A DNA stretch of 64,000 nt from Lachnospiraceae bacterium (GTDB taxonomy: Bacteria > Bacillota > Clostridia > Lachnospirales > Lachnospiraceae), in NCBI GenBank assembly GCA_017621815.1, contig JAGASK010000046.1, positions 1 to 64,000 on the forward strand. The letters run 5' to 3'. Below the pieces are notes generated by a model, which saw only the letters and a program-made list of their open reading frames with translations, searched no databases and was not told the origin of the DNA. Positions 16,654 through 24,432 of this stretch are shown one piece after another (the first letter of the stretch is position 1; each line of letters begins with the position of its first letter). Position numbers and translations under genes: made by a program.

Positions 16654-17349
16654 CTATCTTACATTTCTGGTAAACCGGCACCTGGGAAAACTGCTGCAGC
16701 CGTAAAACATACCGAATTTCCCTTTCCGTAAAATCAGTTCGCCGCCGCAGACAGGGCAGCTTATTTCTTCCTCTGCACTTTCCGGCATTTCCTTTTTCTT
16801 TTCTTCCATGAGCTTCCCAAGTTCCTCATAGCACCCCTGATTCATCATACAGTCAAACAACGCCCGGTGGGCGCCCTCTGTCCGGAGGCAGAAATGCTGC
16901 GCCACATCTGTCAGTTTATGGTGAGGAAGCTCCGGCAGATATTTTCTTGCCATATACAGCGTATCTACATAATCGTTCTTCAGTTCTTTTCCCAGATAGT
17001 TAAAAGCAGCATCATAGACAAAATTTGTGTCAAAGGTATGAATATTATGTCCTACCAATATATCACTTCCGATAAATGTAAGAAAATCCTCCATAGCTTC
17101 TTTAATGTGAGGCGCCTCTGCCACCATCGCATCTGTAATTCCGTTTACTGCAGTAGCTGCTGCCGGAATGTGTCTTTCCGGATTCACCAGAGTGGAAAAT
17201 TCACCCACTATTTTATGACCTTGCACTTTTACCGCCGATATTTCAATAATAGCATCTCTTTCCTGATTAATCCCTGTAGTTTCCAAATCAAAAACCACAT
17301 AATTCTCCGCATATTTATTCAGTCTTCTTCCCTTGTTTCTCTGCACCAT
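16654..17349 (-). CDS. DEDDh 3'-5' exonuclease with C-terminal topoisomerase-type zinc ribbon
   Basis: 231 residues. The exonuclease motifs are FDLETTG (Exo I), GHNIHTFDTNF (Exo II) and HRALFDC (Exo III, with the DEDDh His), as in DnaQ/epsilon and PolC-type proofreading domains. Residues 196-231 (CPVCGGELILRKGKFG, GCSSFPRCRFT) form a C4 zinc ribbon like that at the end of topoisomerase I. A free exonuclease with a DNA-binding ribbon suggests a repair or trimming role. Confidence 0.85.
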   Translation of the reverse strand: MVQRNKGRRLNKYAENYVVFDLETTGINQERDAIIEISAVKVQGHKIVGEFSTLVNPERHIPAAATAVNGITDAMVAEAPHIKEAMEDFLTFIGSDILVGHNIHTFDTNFVYDAAFNYLGKELKNDYVDTLYMARKYLPELPHHKLTDVAQHFCLRTEGAHRALFDCMMNQGCYEELGKLMEEKKKEMPESAEEEISCPVCGGELILRKGKFGMFYGCSSFPRCRFTRNVR

Positions 17350-17437
17350 TTTTTCAAGCCCTTTATCTTTCCGTTCATTCTCGTTATCATTATACCCCAG
17401 GCCTTCCCAATAGTTAAGTCAAAATTTGAGCTAAGCC

Positions 17438-17465
17438 TTGACTTTCTTTCCTTTTCCGGTATAAT
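17438..17465 (+). promoter_or_regulatory. Promoter of queT
   Basis: TTGACT (17438-17443) and TATAAT (17460-17465), 16 bp apart. The start near 17472 places the whole riboswitch in the leader. Confidence 0.75.
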
Positions 17466-17484
17466 AAACCCTTGGAAATATAAC

Positions 17485-17548
17485 CGGTCAGTTCGAGACC
17501 TTCCTGACCGAACCGCTAAATGCGGAGAAAAAAACAAAACTAAAGGAG
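17485..17548 (+). ncRNA. preQ1-type riboswitch upstream of queT
   Basis: Stem CGGTCAG/CTGACCG (17485-17491, 17504-17510) encloses the loop TTCGAGACCTTC. A second hairpin CCGC-TAAAT-GCGG (17513-17525) follows, then an A-rich stretch and AAAGGAG (17542-17548). CCTT of the first loop can pair with AAGG of the ribosome binding site, giving the H-type pseudoknot that hides it. The layout resembles preQ1-II or preQ1-III riboswitches, which control queT; the class is not settled by eye. Confidence 0.65.
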
Positions 17549-17557
17549 AAAAGAAAA

Positions 17558-18058
17558 ATGAATAACAAAGAATCAAACAAAGTTTTGCTGCTTGTTCAGG
17601 CAGCAATGATTGCCGCACTTTACATTGTGCTCACCTTTATCGCCAACGCTCTTGGGCTTGCCAGTCAGGCAATTCAGATCCGTTTCTCAGAAGCTCTGAC
17701 CATTCTGCCTTATTTTACTCCTGCTGCCATACCGGGACTTTTTGTAGGCTGTTTATTATCGAATATTTTAACAGGCTGCGCTCTTCCCGACATTATTTTC
17801 GGCTCCCTGGCAACCTTAATCGGGGCATTATTGACCAGAAAACTGCGTAAACATAAATGGATGGCGCCGGTACCTCCAATCGTAGCCAACGCCATCATAG
17901 TTCCGCTTGTTTTATTGTATGCCTACGGAGTAAAACCCCTCTGGCTTTCTTTTATTACTGTAACAGCCGGGGAAATTATCTCCTGCGGCGTGCTTGGTAT
18001 GCTGCTTTTATTTGCACTTCAGAAATATGCAGGCCGGTTATTCGGAGAACAGGCTTAA
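17558..18058 (+). CDS. queT: QueT family queuosine-precursor transporter
   Basis: 166 residues with five or six hydrophobic helices. The N-terminal IAALYIVLTFIANALGLASQAIQIRFSEALTILPYF pattern is that of QueT, an ECF-type substrate-binding membrane subunit for a precursor of queuosine (preQ0/preQ1). ATG 17558 follows AAAGGAG, which is part of the leader pseudoknot, so translation should fall when precursor is abundant. It is monocistronic and convergent with the DUF4097 gene. ECF energising subunits are not in the window. Confidence 0.88.
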   Translation: MNNKESNKVLLLVQAAMIAALYIVLTFIANALGLASQAIQIRFSEALTILPYFTPAAIPGLFVGCLLSNILTGCALPDIIFGSLATLIGALLTRKLRKHKWMAPVPPIVANAIIVPLVLLYAYGVKPLWLSFITVTAGEIISCGVLGMLLLFALQKYAGRLFGEQA

Positions 18059-18076
18059 ATTCCATAAAAACATTCA

Positions 18077-19159
18077 TTATTCAGCGGTGATGTGCACATT
18101 GCCGCTGTTTGCTTCTACTGAAATCAGGCAGGAAGGATTTCCGCCTATGGTACCGCTTGCCTGATTTCCTTTTTTATTATAAGAAAGAGAATCATCAAAG
18201 GACGTATTAATATTGCCGCTTCCTGTCTGAATCTCCATTTGGAAAGACAACTCTTCCGGCAGATTCAGGCGTATGCCTCCGCTTCCGGTTTTGGCCTTTA
18301 TATCGCCTGTCACCTGTGAAGCCTCCACCTTTACATTACCGCTTCCTGCCTTCACACTTCCTTCACCTGACAGTTCCCGGATTGTAATACCGCCGCTTCC
18401 GGTTTCCATTGCTATGATACCTGACAGCTGCTCTGCCGTAATATTTCCGCTTCCTGCTTCGGCAGTGCTTTGGCCGGTCAACTGCTCAATGGAAATATTT
18501 CCGCTTCCCGTCTTTATTTTAAAGCTTCCTGCCCCTTCCATAACTTTAACATTACCGCTTCCTGCCTGTATTGACGCATTGCCGCTTATTCCCTCCAGTC
18601 CGATGTTGCCGCTTCCCGCCTGTATTTTTATTTCTTCCGCCTTAGAATCAAACCACTTGATATTTCCGCTGTTTGCCATTATCTCCAGCTTTTGTGCATC
18701 TAAGGAAAAATTATCCTTTGCCATAATATTTCCGCTGGTTGTCTGAAGATTTAACCCGGCTATTCCCTCTCTGGGAATATACAATTCAATCCTTTCTAAA
18801 CCTGTGAAAAATCCGAATATGGTAATAGTAACGGCCTTTCCGCCGGTTATTACAGCTGTACGGTCAGTAATTTCAACATCTGCAAGAGCATCTTTCTCAT
18901 CACTTATCAAGTATTCCTTTATAATAACTTTATCCCCTTCTGTGGGATATATTTCAAGGTTATCACTGGTATATGATACCTGCAGACTATCTATGTCGGA
19001 AAGGGGAATTTCTATCGTATTCCTAAGCTGTGCTTTTCCTCCGAAAACAAAATGTATCTTTCCTCCTCTTTCCCTGGAGTATCCTACGGACAAAACACTG
19101 ACAATTATAACAATGGGAATCATAACAACTGCAGCAATTATCATACTTTTACTCTTCAT
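18077..19159 (-). CDS. Membrane-anchored DUF4097/LiaG-like beta-repeat protein
   Basis: About 360 residues from ATG 19159 (AGGTGAAGCGC in front), overlapping the regulator upstream by 11 nt. One N-terminal helix (about 5-26) anchors it; the rest is a beta-helix-like domain made of repeats of roughly 18 residues with an (A/T)GSGNI turn, at least eight copies, typical of DUF4097 proteins. Such proteins often accompany stress regulators of the cell envelope. Role in this bacterium unknown; the coupling with an HTH membrane protein suggests a sensing pair. Confidence 0.85.
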   Translation of the reverse strand: MKSKSMIIAAVVMIPIVIIVSVLSVGYSRERGGKIHFVFGGKAQLRNTIEIPLSDIDSLQVSYTSDNLEIYPTEGDKVIIKEYLISDEKDALADVEITDRTAVITGGKAVTITIFGFFTGLERIELYIPREGIAGLNLQTTSGNIMAKDNFSLDAQKLEIMANSGNIKWFDSKAEEIKIQAGSGNIGLEGISGNASIQAGSGNVKVMEGAGSFKIKTGSGNISIEQLTGQSTAEAGSGNITAEQLSGIIAMETGSGGITIRELSGEGSVKAGSGNVKVEASQVTGDIKAKTGSGGIRLNLPEELSFQMEIQTGSGNINTSFDDSLSYNKKGNQASGTIGGNPSCLISVEANSGNVHITAE

Positions 19160-19970
19160 GCGCTTCACCTGTTCCTTCCCCTGCCTCATATGTTCCGGTT
19201 TCACCCGGCTCCGCCTCATTCCTTTTACCGAATCCCTGCAGATAATTCACCAATGCATAATAAAGCGGTATGGTGAGAAAAACAACCCAGCCCGGATGCC
19301 AGAGAAATTTAAAAAATCCCAGGCACAAGAATATCAATGTCGTCAAAACAGGATAAGCAAAGCAGTGTGCATTCCTTTTTTCAATGGCTTCAATAAGGGA
19401 AGCCCAAATGGGCGCTGCAAGAAACAAAAGCCAGCCCGGATGCCATGCATTCCATACAGCGCCAATGATAAAATAAATTACTACAATCAGAAGAAACATA
19501 GGGAAATGGGCATGATGAGAAATCCATTCTTTATCATATTTTTCTCCGTTCACGTAGACACCGTTTTTATCAATATGAACATTTTCACCCTTTTTCCTGT
19601 CATCCACATGAATTCCGTCCCAGCCCACATGAACCTCTCCGTCCTTATCCTTTACATGCACTCCTCCAAAACCAACATGCACGTAATCAGAGCTGTTTTC
19701 GTTTTCCTGCCCTGAATCATCTGTTTCAGATTCTTTTTCTTCTCCATAATAAGGAACAGGAATCTCATCATCCGTTTTTAATAATTCATCTAATGATACT
19801 CCATAAAGCCGTGCAAGCAGAATCAGATTATCCGTATCGGGAGAAGCTTCTGCCCGCTCCCACTTACTGACCGCCTGCCTGCTGATTCCCAGTTTTGCTG
19901 CCAGAGCTTCCTGAGAAAGATTATTCTTTTTTCTAAGTTCTACAAGTCTGTTTGCAATTTCAATATTCAT
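19149..19970 (-). CDS. XRE regulator fused to repeat region and membrane domain
   Basis: 273 residues. Residues 5-65 are a Cro/C1-type helix-turn-helix (LSQEALAAKLGISRQAVSKWE). Residues 92-145 hold four variants of a G(V/I)HV(K/D)D turn (VHVGFGGVHV, VHVGWDGIHV, VHIDKNGVYV), then about four membrane helices with two WHPGW motifs in their turns. A DNA-binding domain tethered to the membrane suggests direct signal transduction from the envelope. Three direct repeats upstream (20035-20084) could be its operators. It overlaps the DUF4097 gene. Confidence 0.85.
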   Translation of the reverse strand: MNIEIANRLVELRKKNNLSQEALAAKLGISRQAVSKWERAEASPDTDNLILLARLYGVSLDELLKTDDEIPVPYYGEEKESETDDSGQENENSSDYVHVGFGGVHVKDKDGEVHVGWDGIHVDDRKKGENVHIDKNGVYVNGEKYDKEWISHHAHFPMFLLIVVIYFIIGAVWNAWHPGWLLFLAAPIWASLIEAIEKRNAHCFAYPVLTTLIFLCLGFFKFLWHPGWVVFLTIPLYYALVNYLQGFGKRNEAEPGETGTYEAGEGTGEAHEE

Positions 19971-20034
19971 TTGCTGTTACTCTCCTCATAATCATTTCTT
20001 TGAGCCGCCTCATGAATAAATTGAAACATATTTT

Positions 20035-20084
20035 CTTTCGGTTGCTCTACCAATTTTAGGTTGAAACCCCGCAACTTTTGGTTG
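20035..20084 (-). promoter_or_regulatory. Three direct repeats, candidate operators of the XRE membrane regulator
   Basis: CTTTCGGTTG (20035-20044), TTTTAGGTTG (20054-20063) and CTTTTGGTTG (20075-20084) share TTTNGGTTG with 19-21 bp periodicity, i.e. about two helical turns, 65-115 bp before the regulator's start. Confidence 0.55.
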
Positions 20085-20129
20085 CATATGCCATATTTTC
20101 GGCATTTTTACTGATTTAAGCCGCTAATC

Positions 20130-22664
20130 TCACTGACCGGCTTTTATATAAGTAATGAATCTGTTTCCATTCTGTTCAAACCATTCCTTGGAATCATTCA
20201 TTCCCATTTTATATACTGTTCCTGTCTCCGGATTCATAATCACGGTATTCATTTCATTGAAACCGATAAGCAATACTGCCGAACCGTCCTCAAGCATTAC
20301 CAGAACAGGAATATCCTGGTTCACATAATACAATACCGAATCCAGGCTGCAGCCGGATAAATCCAATACCGTGGCATCCTCCAGATTATTTTCCAGAATA
20401 GTAAAAACATTTTCACCCCGGTCTAACAGGTATTGTGAATTCCTGCTGATGCCTTCAAAGGTAAGTATGGTATCAAGGCAGACTGCCAGGGCTCCTTTTT
20501 CTTCTGTAGCAGCCTCTCCCTGAATCGCCATAATCTGATTCTTAAGGCTTCTGTTTCCTTTCATCCAGACATAAGCGCCTGCATCGTCTACCACCACGCC
20601 GGAAACCCCGGAAGCAAGACTAACCGCATTGCCTTCGTCCATAAAGATTCCTTCGATGCCGTTCTTGCCATAAACATAATATCTTCCAAGCCCCGTTTCC
20701 GTCTTAGTGACAACAATATTTCTTCCGCCTTCAAATAGAACCTCCTTAGGCGTCAAAAATTTAATGGACGCCTTCTGAATCTCATTCTTTAACGCTATCT
20801 GCGTTACCTTCTCATAAATATCAATTGCCACTGTTTCTACGGTATTCAGACTGTCATCCGCTACCTCCGCATTCAGGATCTGGTCATCCGGAATATCTTC
20901 ATATTCCCCGTCTTCATTTTTCCGGACACGCTTCAGGGTAATCTGGTTTCCTGCTACGCTGCCCTCTATGACATAAACATTTTCCTGGCGATATTCCTTT
21001 AAAACCCCTTCCGCCTCGTTCTGTATCCTGATGCAATACATAGGGAATATTACACTTCCTGTATGGTCCGGCACAATATCGCTTTTTTTGGCAATTCCGT
21101 AAATTAAATCATCCCCCATGAAACCAACAGGCGCTATTACTTCCCCACTCCCTGCTTTTATACTGCTTTGTTTTCCGGTATTTAAATTCATCAGAATCAG
21201 TTCCGTTCCCTGATATAACTGATTTTCCTTCTGCCATACTACCATCCGGTTACTGTCGGACACCTTATAGCAGCCTTCTTTCAAATCCTCCGATACCACT
21301 TCACAGGAGCGATTCATGGCACTGATTCCGTATATTTCATTGTCCAGCATTAAATACAACGTTCCCATTCTGTTGATATAAGCAAGCTGTTCTACCTCCG
21401 CAAGCAGAAGCTCCGGCGATTTACTGTAAGGAACATAAACCATCTCCTCTGTTGTATTGACAGTACTGTCATAATAATAAACAGAAATTCCGACCTTACC
21501 TTCATGCCGCCCTCTGTTCATATAGCCATATACCATAAATGTCACGTTTCCTCCTTCATCCACATTCAGGATTTTAACGCGGTATTTATTGTATAATGTT
21601 CTGGCATCGCTGTTTTCTTTATTATAAAATCCGAAAAGATATGCCAGTTTGTGGTCCACCACATTATAGCTGTACAATCTGTTACCTGTTACGAATGCAA
21701 TGACATTTCCACCGTCACTTTCTTCAAGGGGTACTTCATCGCCCGTTATTCCCAGATATATTTTATTGTTATTAAAAACGTCTTCTGTCTCATCAAATAT
21801 CTGATTCATGGTACGTTCATAGTCCAGAAGATACATACGCTCTGCCGTATATCTCACCCTGTAGAACTCGCTCACAGTATAATAATTCGTCTTTTTCCCT
21901 TCTTTTGCGGATACAAAATACTGCAGCAGAAAACTGCCGGTCTGGGAGGCCAGTTCTTTGATAGTAATCTTAGTCGCACCCTCCTTTGTTACCTTCAAAT
22001 CTCCCCATGTCACCTGATTAAAGCTGCTGTGAATTGTAACTTTTCCCAGGGTAGTATTGTCACCCTCAGAATTGGATTCCAGATATTTGGTAAGTTCCTT
22101 TGCCTGCTCCTTATCAAAGGTTCTGTTTGAAAAATCCACAATATAATCCAGCTTTTCATTTGCATAATAATTCTCAGAATAAACAACACGGGTATAATAC
22201 CGGATTTCTGCTCCGTCATCCATAGTCAGAATCAGCACCAGTACATATTCCTTTTCACTGTCAATTAAATCCTTAAGTCCAAAGGATACCGAAATCACAT
22301 CCTCTTCCACCGTAAATTCCTGCACCTTTGTATTTTCAACAAGCCTTTGCCCGTCAATGCTTCTTACCTCAAAATCAATACCGGATATTTCCCTGCCATA
22401 ACAGTCTATCTGAAGAGATACCTTTCTTCCGGCAGCCAGCGGAGTAATGCTCTCTCTCATATAATTCACTTCCATGGTATCATCATATCCATGAAGCTCA
22501 TTGATTGCCCTGCCGCCGTATTTCATTGTAACAACCGGAAAGGAAGCCTCTGACATCTCCACTGTCATATCCGTATTTCCTTTATTCATAATGCTGCTGA
22601 TTACAAAAAGAGCTGCCAGAAATACCGTCAGAATAATGACCCATTTAATAATATATTTCTTCAT
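20130..22664 (-). CDS. Large membrane-anchored extracytoplasmic protein with C39-like C-terminus
   Basis: 844 residues. One N-terminal helix (5-24) anchors the protein; the remainder is a long extracytoplasmic chain rich in beta strands. Around 300-600 are segments like those of beta-propellers (ENQLYQGTELILMNL, DDLIYGIAKKSD). The final 75 residues (SLDSVLYYVNQDIPVLVMLEDG, LIGFNEMNTVIMNPETG) resemble the C39-like peptidase fold, but the usual GH of the active site is GS, so the domain is probably not catalytic. It shares an ATGA overlap with the methyltransferase upstream. Function unknown. Confidence 0.65.
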   Translation of the reverse strand: MKKYIIKWVIILTVFLAALFVISSIMNKGNTDMTVEMSEASFPVVTMKYGGRAINELHGYDDTMEVNYMRESITPLAAGRKVSLQIDCYGREISGIDFEVRSIDGQRLVENTKVQEFTVEEDVISVSFGLKDLIDSEKEYVLVLILTMDDGAEIRYYTRVVYSENYYANEKLDYIVDFSNRTFDKEQAKELTKYLESNSEGDNTTLGKVTIHSSFNQVTWGDLKVTKEGATKITIKELASQTGSFLLQYFVSAKEGKKTNYYTVSEFYRVRYTAERMYLLDYERTMNQIFDETEDVFNNNKIYLGITGDEVPLEESDGGNVIAFVTGNRLYSYNVVDHKLAYLFGFYNKENSDARTLYNKYRVKILNVDEGGNVTFMVYGYMNRGRHEGKVGISVYYYDSTVNTTEEMVYVPYSKSPELLLAEVEQLAYINRMGTLYLMLDNEIYGISAMNRSCEVVSEDLKEGCYKVSDSNRMVVWQKENQLYQGTELILMNLNTGKQSSIKAGSGEVIAPVGFMGDDLIYGIAKKSDIVPDHTGSVIFPMYCIRIQNEAEGVLKEYRQENVYVIEGSVAGNQITLKRVRKNEDGEYEDIPDDQILNAEVADDSLNTVETVAIDIYEKVTQIALKNEIQKASIKFLTPKEVLFEGGRNIVVTKTETGLGRYYVYGKNGIEGIFMDEGNAVSLASGVSGVVVDDAGAYVWMKGNRSLKNQIMAIQGEAATEEKGALAVCLDTILTFEGISRNSQYLLDRGENVFTILENNLEDATVLDLSGCSLDSVLYYVNQDIPVLVMLEDGSAVLLIGFNEMNTVIMNPETGTVYKMGMNDSKEWFEQNGNRFITYIKAGQ

Positions 22665-23827
22665 TGATTATCTCCTTCAAACAGCTTTTGAAGTGTGGTA
22701 TTGACATGAAGCAGCTCCGTGACTGCCTGAATACCTGTTTTTTTATTTTCTTTATTTTTAACCGCTCTTATCAGTATATTCTTTGGCGTGTGTTCCATGT
22801 CAATAAATTCAAGCACCTGCGTATCATATCCATGCTCCTCCAAAAGATTGGCTCTGATTGCATCCGTTAGCAGCGCAGACATTCTCTCCTTAATCAGTCC
22901 ATACTTAAGTACAGGCGCAAGGTCTTTATTCTCAATCTGCCTGTTCACCTCATGCTGACAGCAGGGCACCGAAAAAATTACCTTTGCGTCCCAGTCCACA
23001 GCCTTCTTCAAAGCATAATCCGTGGCGGTATCACAGGCATGCAGGGTTACCACCATGTCCACTTTTTCCTCTCCTTCAAACCCGGCAATATCCCCCTTCA
23101 GGAATTTAAGCTTATCATACCCGTATTTTCCCGCCAGAAGACTGCAATGCTCTATCACATCTTCCTTAAGGTCAAGGCCCGTAATAGAAACATCATATCC
23201 TTTCAGTTCATGGAGATAATAATACAGGGCAAAGGTCAGATAAGATTTTCCGCAGCCGAAATCAATAATATGAATGCACTCTCCCTTATTAAACACAGGC
23301 AGCACATCTTCTACAAATTCAAGATACCTGTTTATCTGTTTAAACTTATCATATCTGGCACGGACAATTTTTCCTTCCCTTGTCTGCACACCTAAATCAA
23401 CCAGAAAAGGAACGGCTTTCCCCTCTTCCAGTATATATTTTTTCATGCGGTTATGGGACAAATCAGGCCGCATGAGCATCCCCTGTTTTCCTTCTTCTGC
23501 CTGCTTTTTACCCGCAGTTTTCACCGTAACCTTACTCTTTTTGCTGACAAGCACAGTTACTCTAAGCTCCGTACTTTCCCCTTCCAGCTGTCTGAAGTCC
23601 TTCTCCATACAGGCCAGAATGCTTTCAAGAGCCTCCTGCTTGTCCAGATTTTCATGAAATACCTTTGTCCCTTCGTAAACCGTCTGTTGAAATAACAACT
23701 GTTCTTTTACCATGACAGGACGAAATTTTATTTTAAATGCGCCTTCTTTAATCCTGGGATTGCTGATAATTATCTGATACAGCTTTTCTGATAAAAGTTC
23801 ATAAAGTACTTTACGCAGTTCTTCCAT
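22661..23827 (-). CDS. SAM-dependent methyltransferase (Methyltransf_32-like)
   Basis: About 388 residues from ATG 23827. The frame extends to 23875, but those 16 codons come from the repeat element, and GGAAGGAAAACTGGAA precedes 23827. The SAM site IIDFGCGKSYLTFALYYYL, the DLKEDVIEHC segment and VTLHACDTATDYAL match the Methyltransf_32 domain found in rRNA/tRNA-type methyltransferases. The N-terminal 150 residues are helical and unassigned. The substrate is unknown. Its stop overlaps the next gene's start. Confidence 0.8.
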   Translation of the reverse strand: MEELRKVLYELLSEKLYQIIISNPRIKEGAFKIKFRPVMVKEQLLFQQTVYEGTKVFHENLDKQEALESILACMEKDFRQLEGESTELRVTVLVSKKSKVTVKTAGKKQAEEGKQGMLMRPDLSHNRMKKYILEEGKAVPFLVDLGVQTREGKIVRARYDKFKQINRYLEFVEDVLPVFNKGECIHIIDFGCGKSYLTFALYYYLHELKGYDVSITGLDLKEDVIEHCSLLAGKYGYDKLKFLKGDIAGFEGEEKVDMVVTLHACDTATDYALKKAVDWDAKVIFSVPCCQHEVNRQIENKDLAPVLKYGLIKERMSALLTDAIRANLLEEHGYDTQVLEFIDMEHTPKNILIRAVKNKENKKTGIQAVTELLHVNTTLQKLFEGDNQ

Positions 23828-23835
23828 TTCCAGTT

Positions 23836-23971
23836 TTCCTTCCACTTCGCTCGAAAATCCATGCACTTCGTGCATGCCGCAGCTTCGCTGCTCTCTGATT
23901 TTCTCGTTAACTTATCGGGTGAAAACAAATGCCGCTTTGCGGCGCTTGTTTTCCTTCCGATAAGTTACATT
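23836..23971. repeat. Dispersed palindrome-rich repeat, copy 2
   Basis: It contains small hairpins (TGCACTTCGTGCA, GCCGCTTTGCGGC) and the boxes CTCGTTAACTTATCG (23903-23917) and TTCCGATAAGTTACATT (23955-23971), matching the copy at 8622-8707. It abuts the methyltransferase start and spuriously extends its reading frame. Confidence 0.7.
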
Positions 23972-23997
23972 TTAATAATTTATGTGTCAAATCACAA

Positions 23998-24387
23998 CTA
24001 AAATTTCAGAATCCCTCTTCGGGAGTTGTGTCTTCTTTTATAGATTTCATAAAAAAGCAGTATCTGAATCATGTCACCCATCCACTCCCACTTTTCAGGA
24101 GGCACATTCTGGTTTTCTTCTTCCCGGGTATCTTCTCTTTTGATTCTCTCCAGAATATCCATGGACAGCTTGTAAAGCTGCCATCTGTCAGGATATTCAT
24201 CATAAATCATACTGCCCTCATAATCCAGCTTATCTAATATGGAAGCTATCATTTTCTGATACCTTTTTGCTTCTGCCGGATACATCTGCTGAAGATATTC
24301 AAGGTCTCTGATAATGGAATCTTCCTCCTGATAATACATGGGAAGGGGATAGGTCATATAAAAAGGCAGAATTTTTCGTTCATACAT
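23998..24387 (-). CDS. Conserved hypothetical protein
   Basis: 129 residues, acidic and helical, rich in Tyr and Glu (YPLPMYYQEEDSIIRDLEYL, YDEYPDRWQLYKLSMDIL). No membrane segment, signal peptide or known motif is visible. It sits 45 bp downstream of the MoxR-DUF58-membrane operon in the same direction and may be its last gene. I do not recognise the family. Confidence 0.65.
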   Translation of the reverse strand: MYERKILPFYMTYPLPMYYQEEDSIIRDLEYLQQMYPAEAKRYQKMIASILDKLDYEGSMIYDEYPDRWQLYKLSMDILERIKREDTREEENQNVPPEKWEWMGDMIQILLFYEIYKRRHNSRRGILKF

Positions 24388-24432
24388 CGCTGCAAGACTT
24401 CCTTATTTCTTTACAGTTATAATATGCAGATA

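Noticed and set aside
18273-18746. Pro/Leu-rich open frame antisense to the DUF4097 gene
   Set aside because: It is the mirror of the GSGNI repeats and has no start signal.
18077-19159. GSGNI repeats as an adhesin or toxin
   Set aside because: The pattern is that of DUF4097/LiaG-like proteins, with one anchor helix and no sorting signal.
23828-23875. Longer N-terminus of the methyltransferase
   Set aside because: These codons lie in the repeat element and do not resemble the family; a better site precedes 23827.
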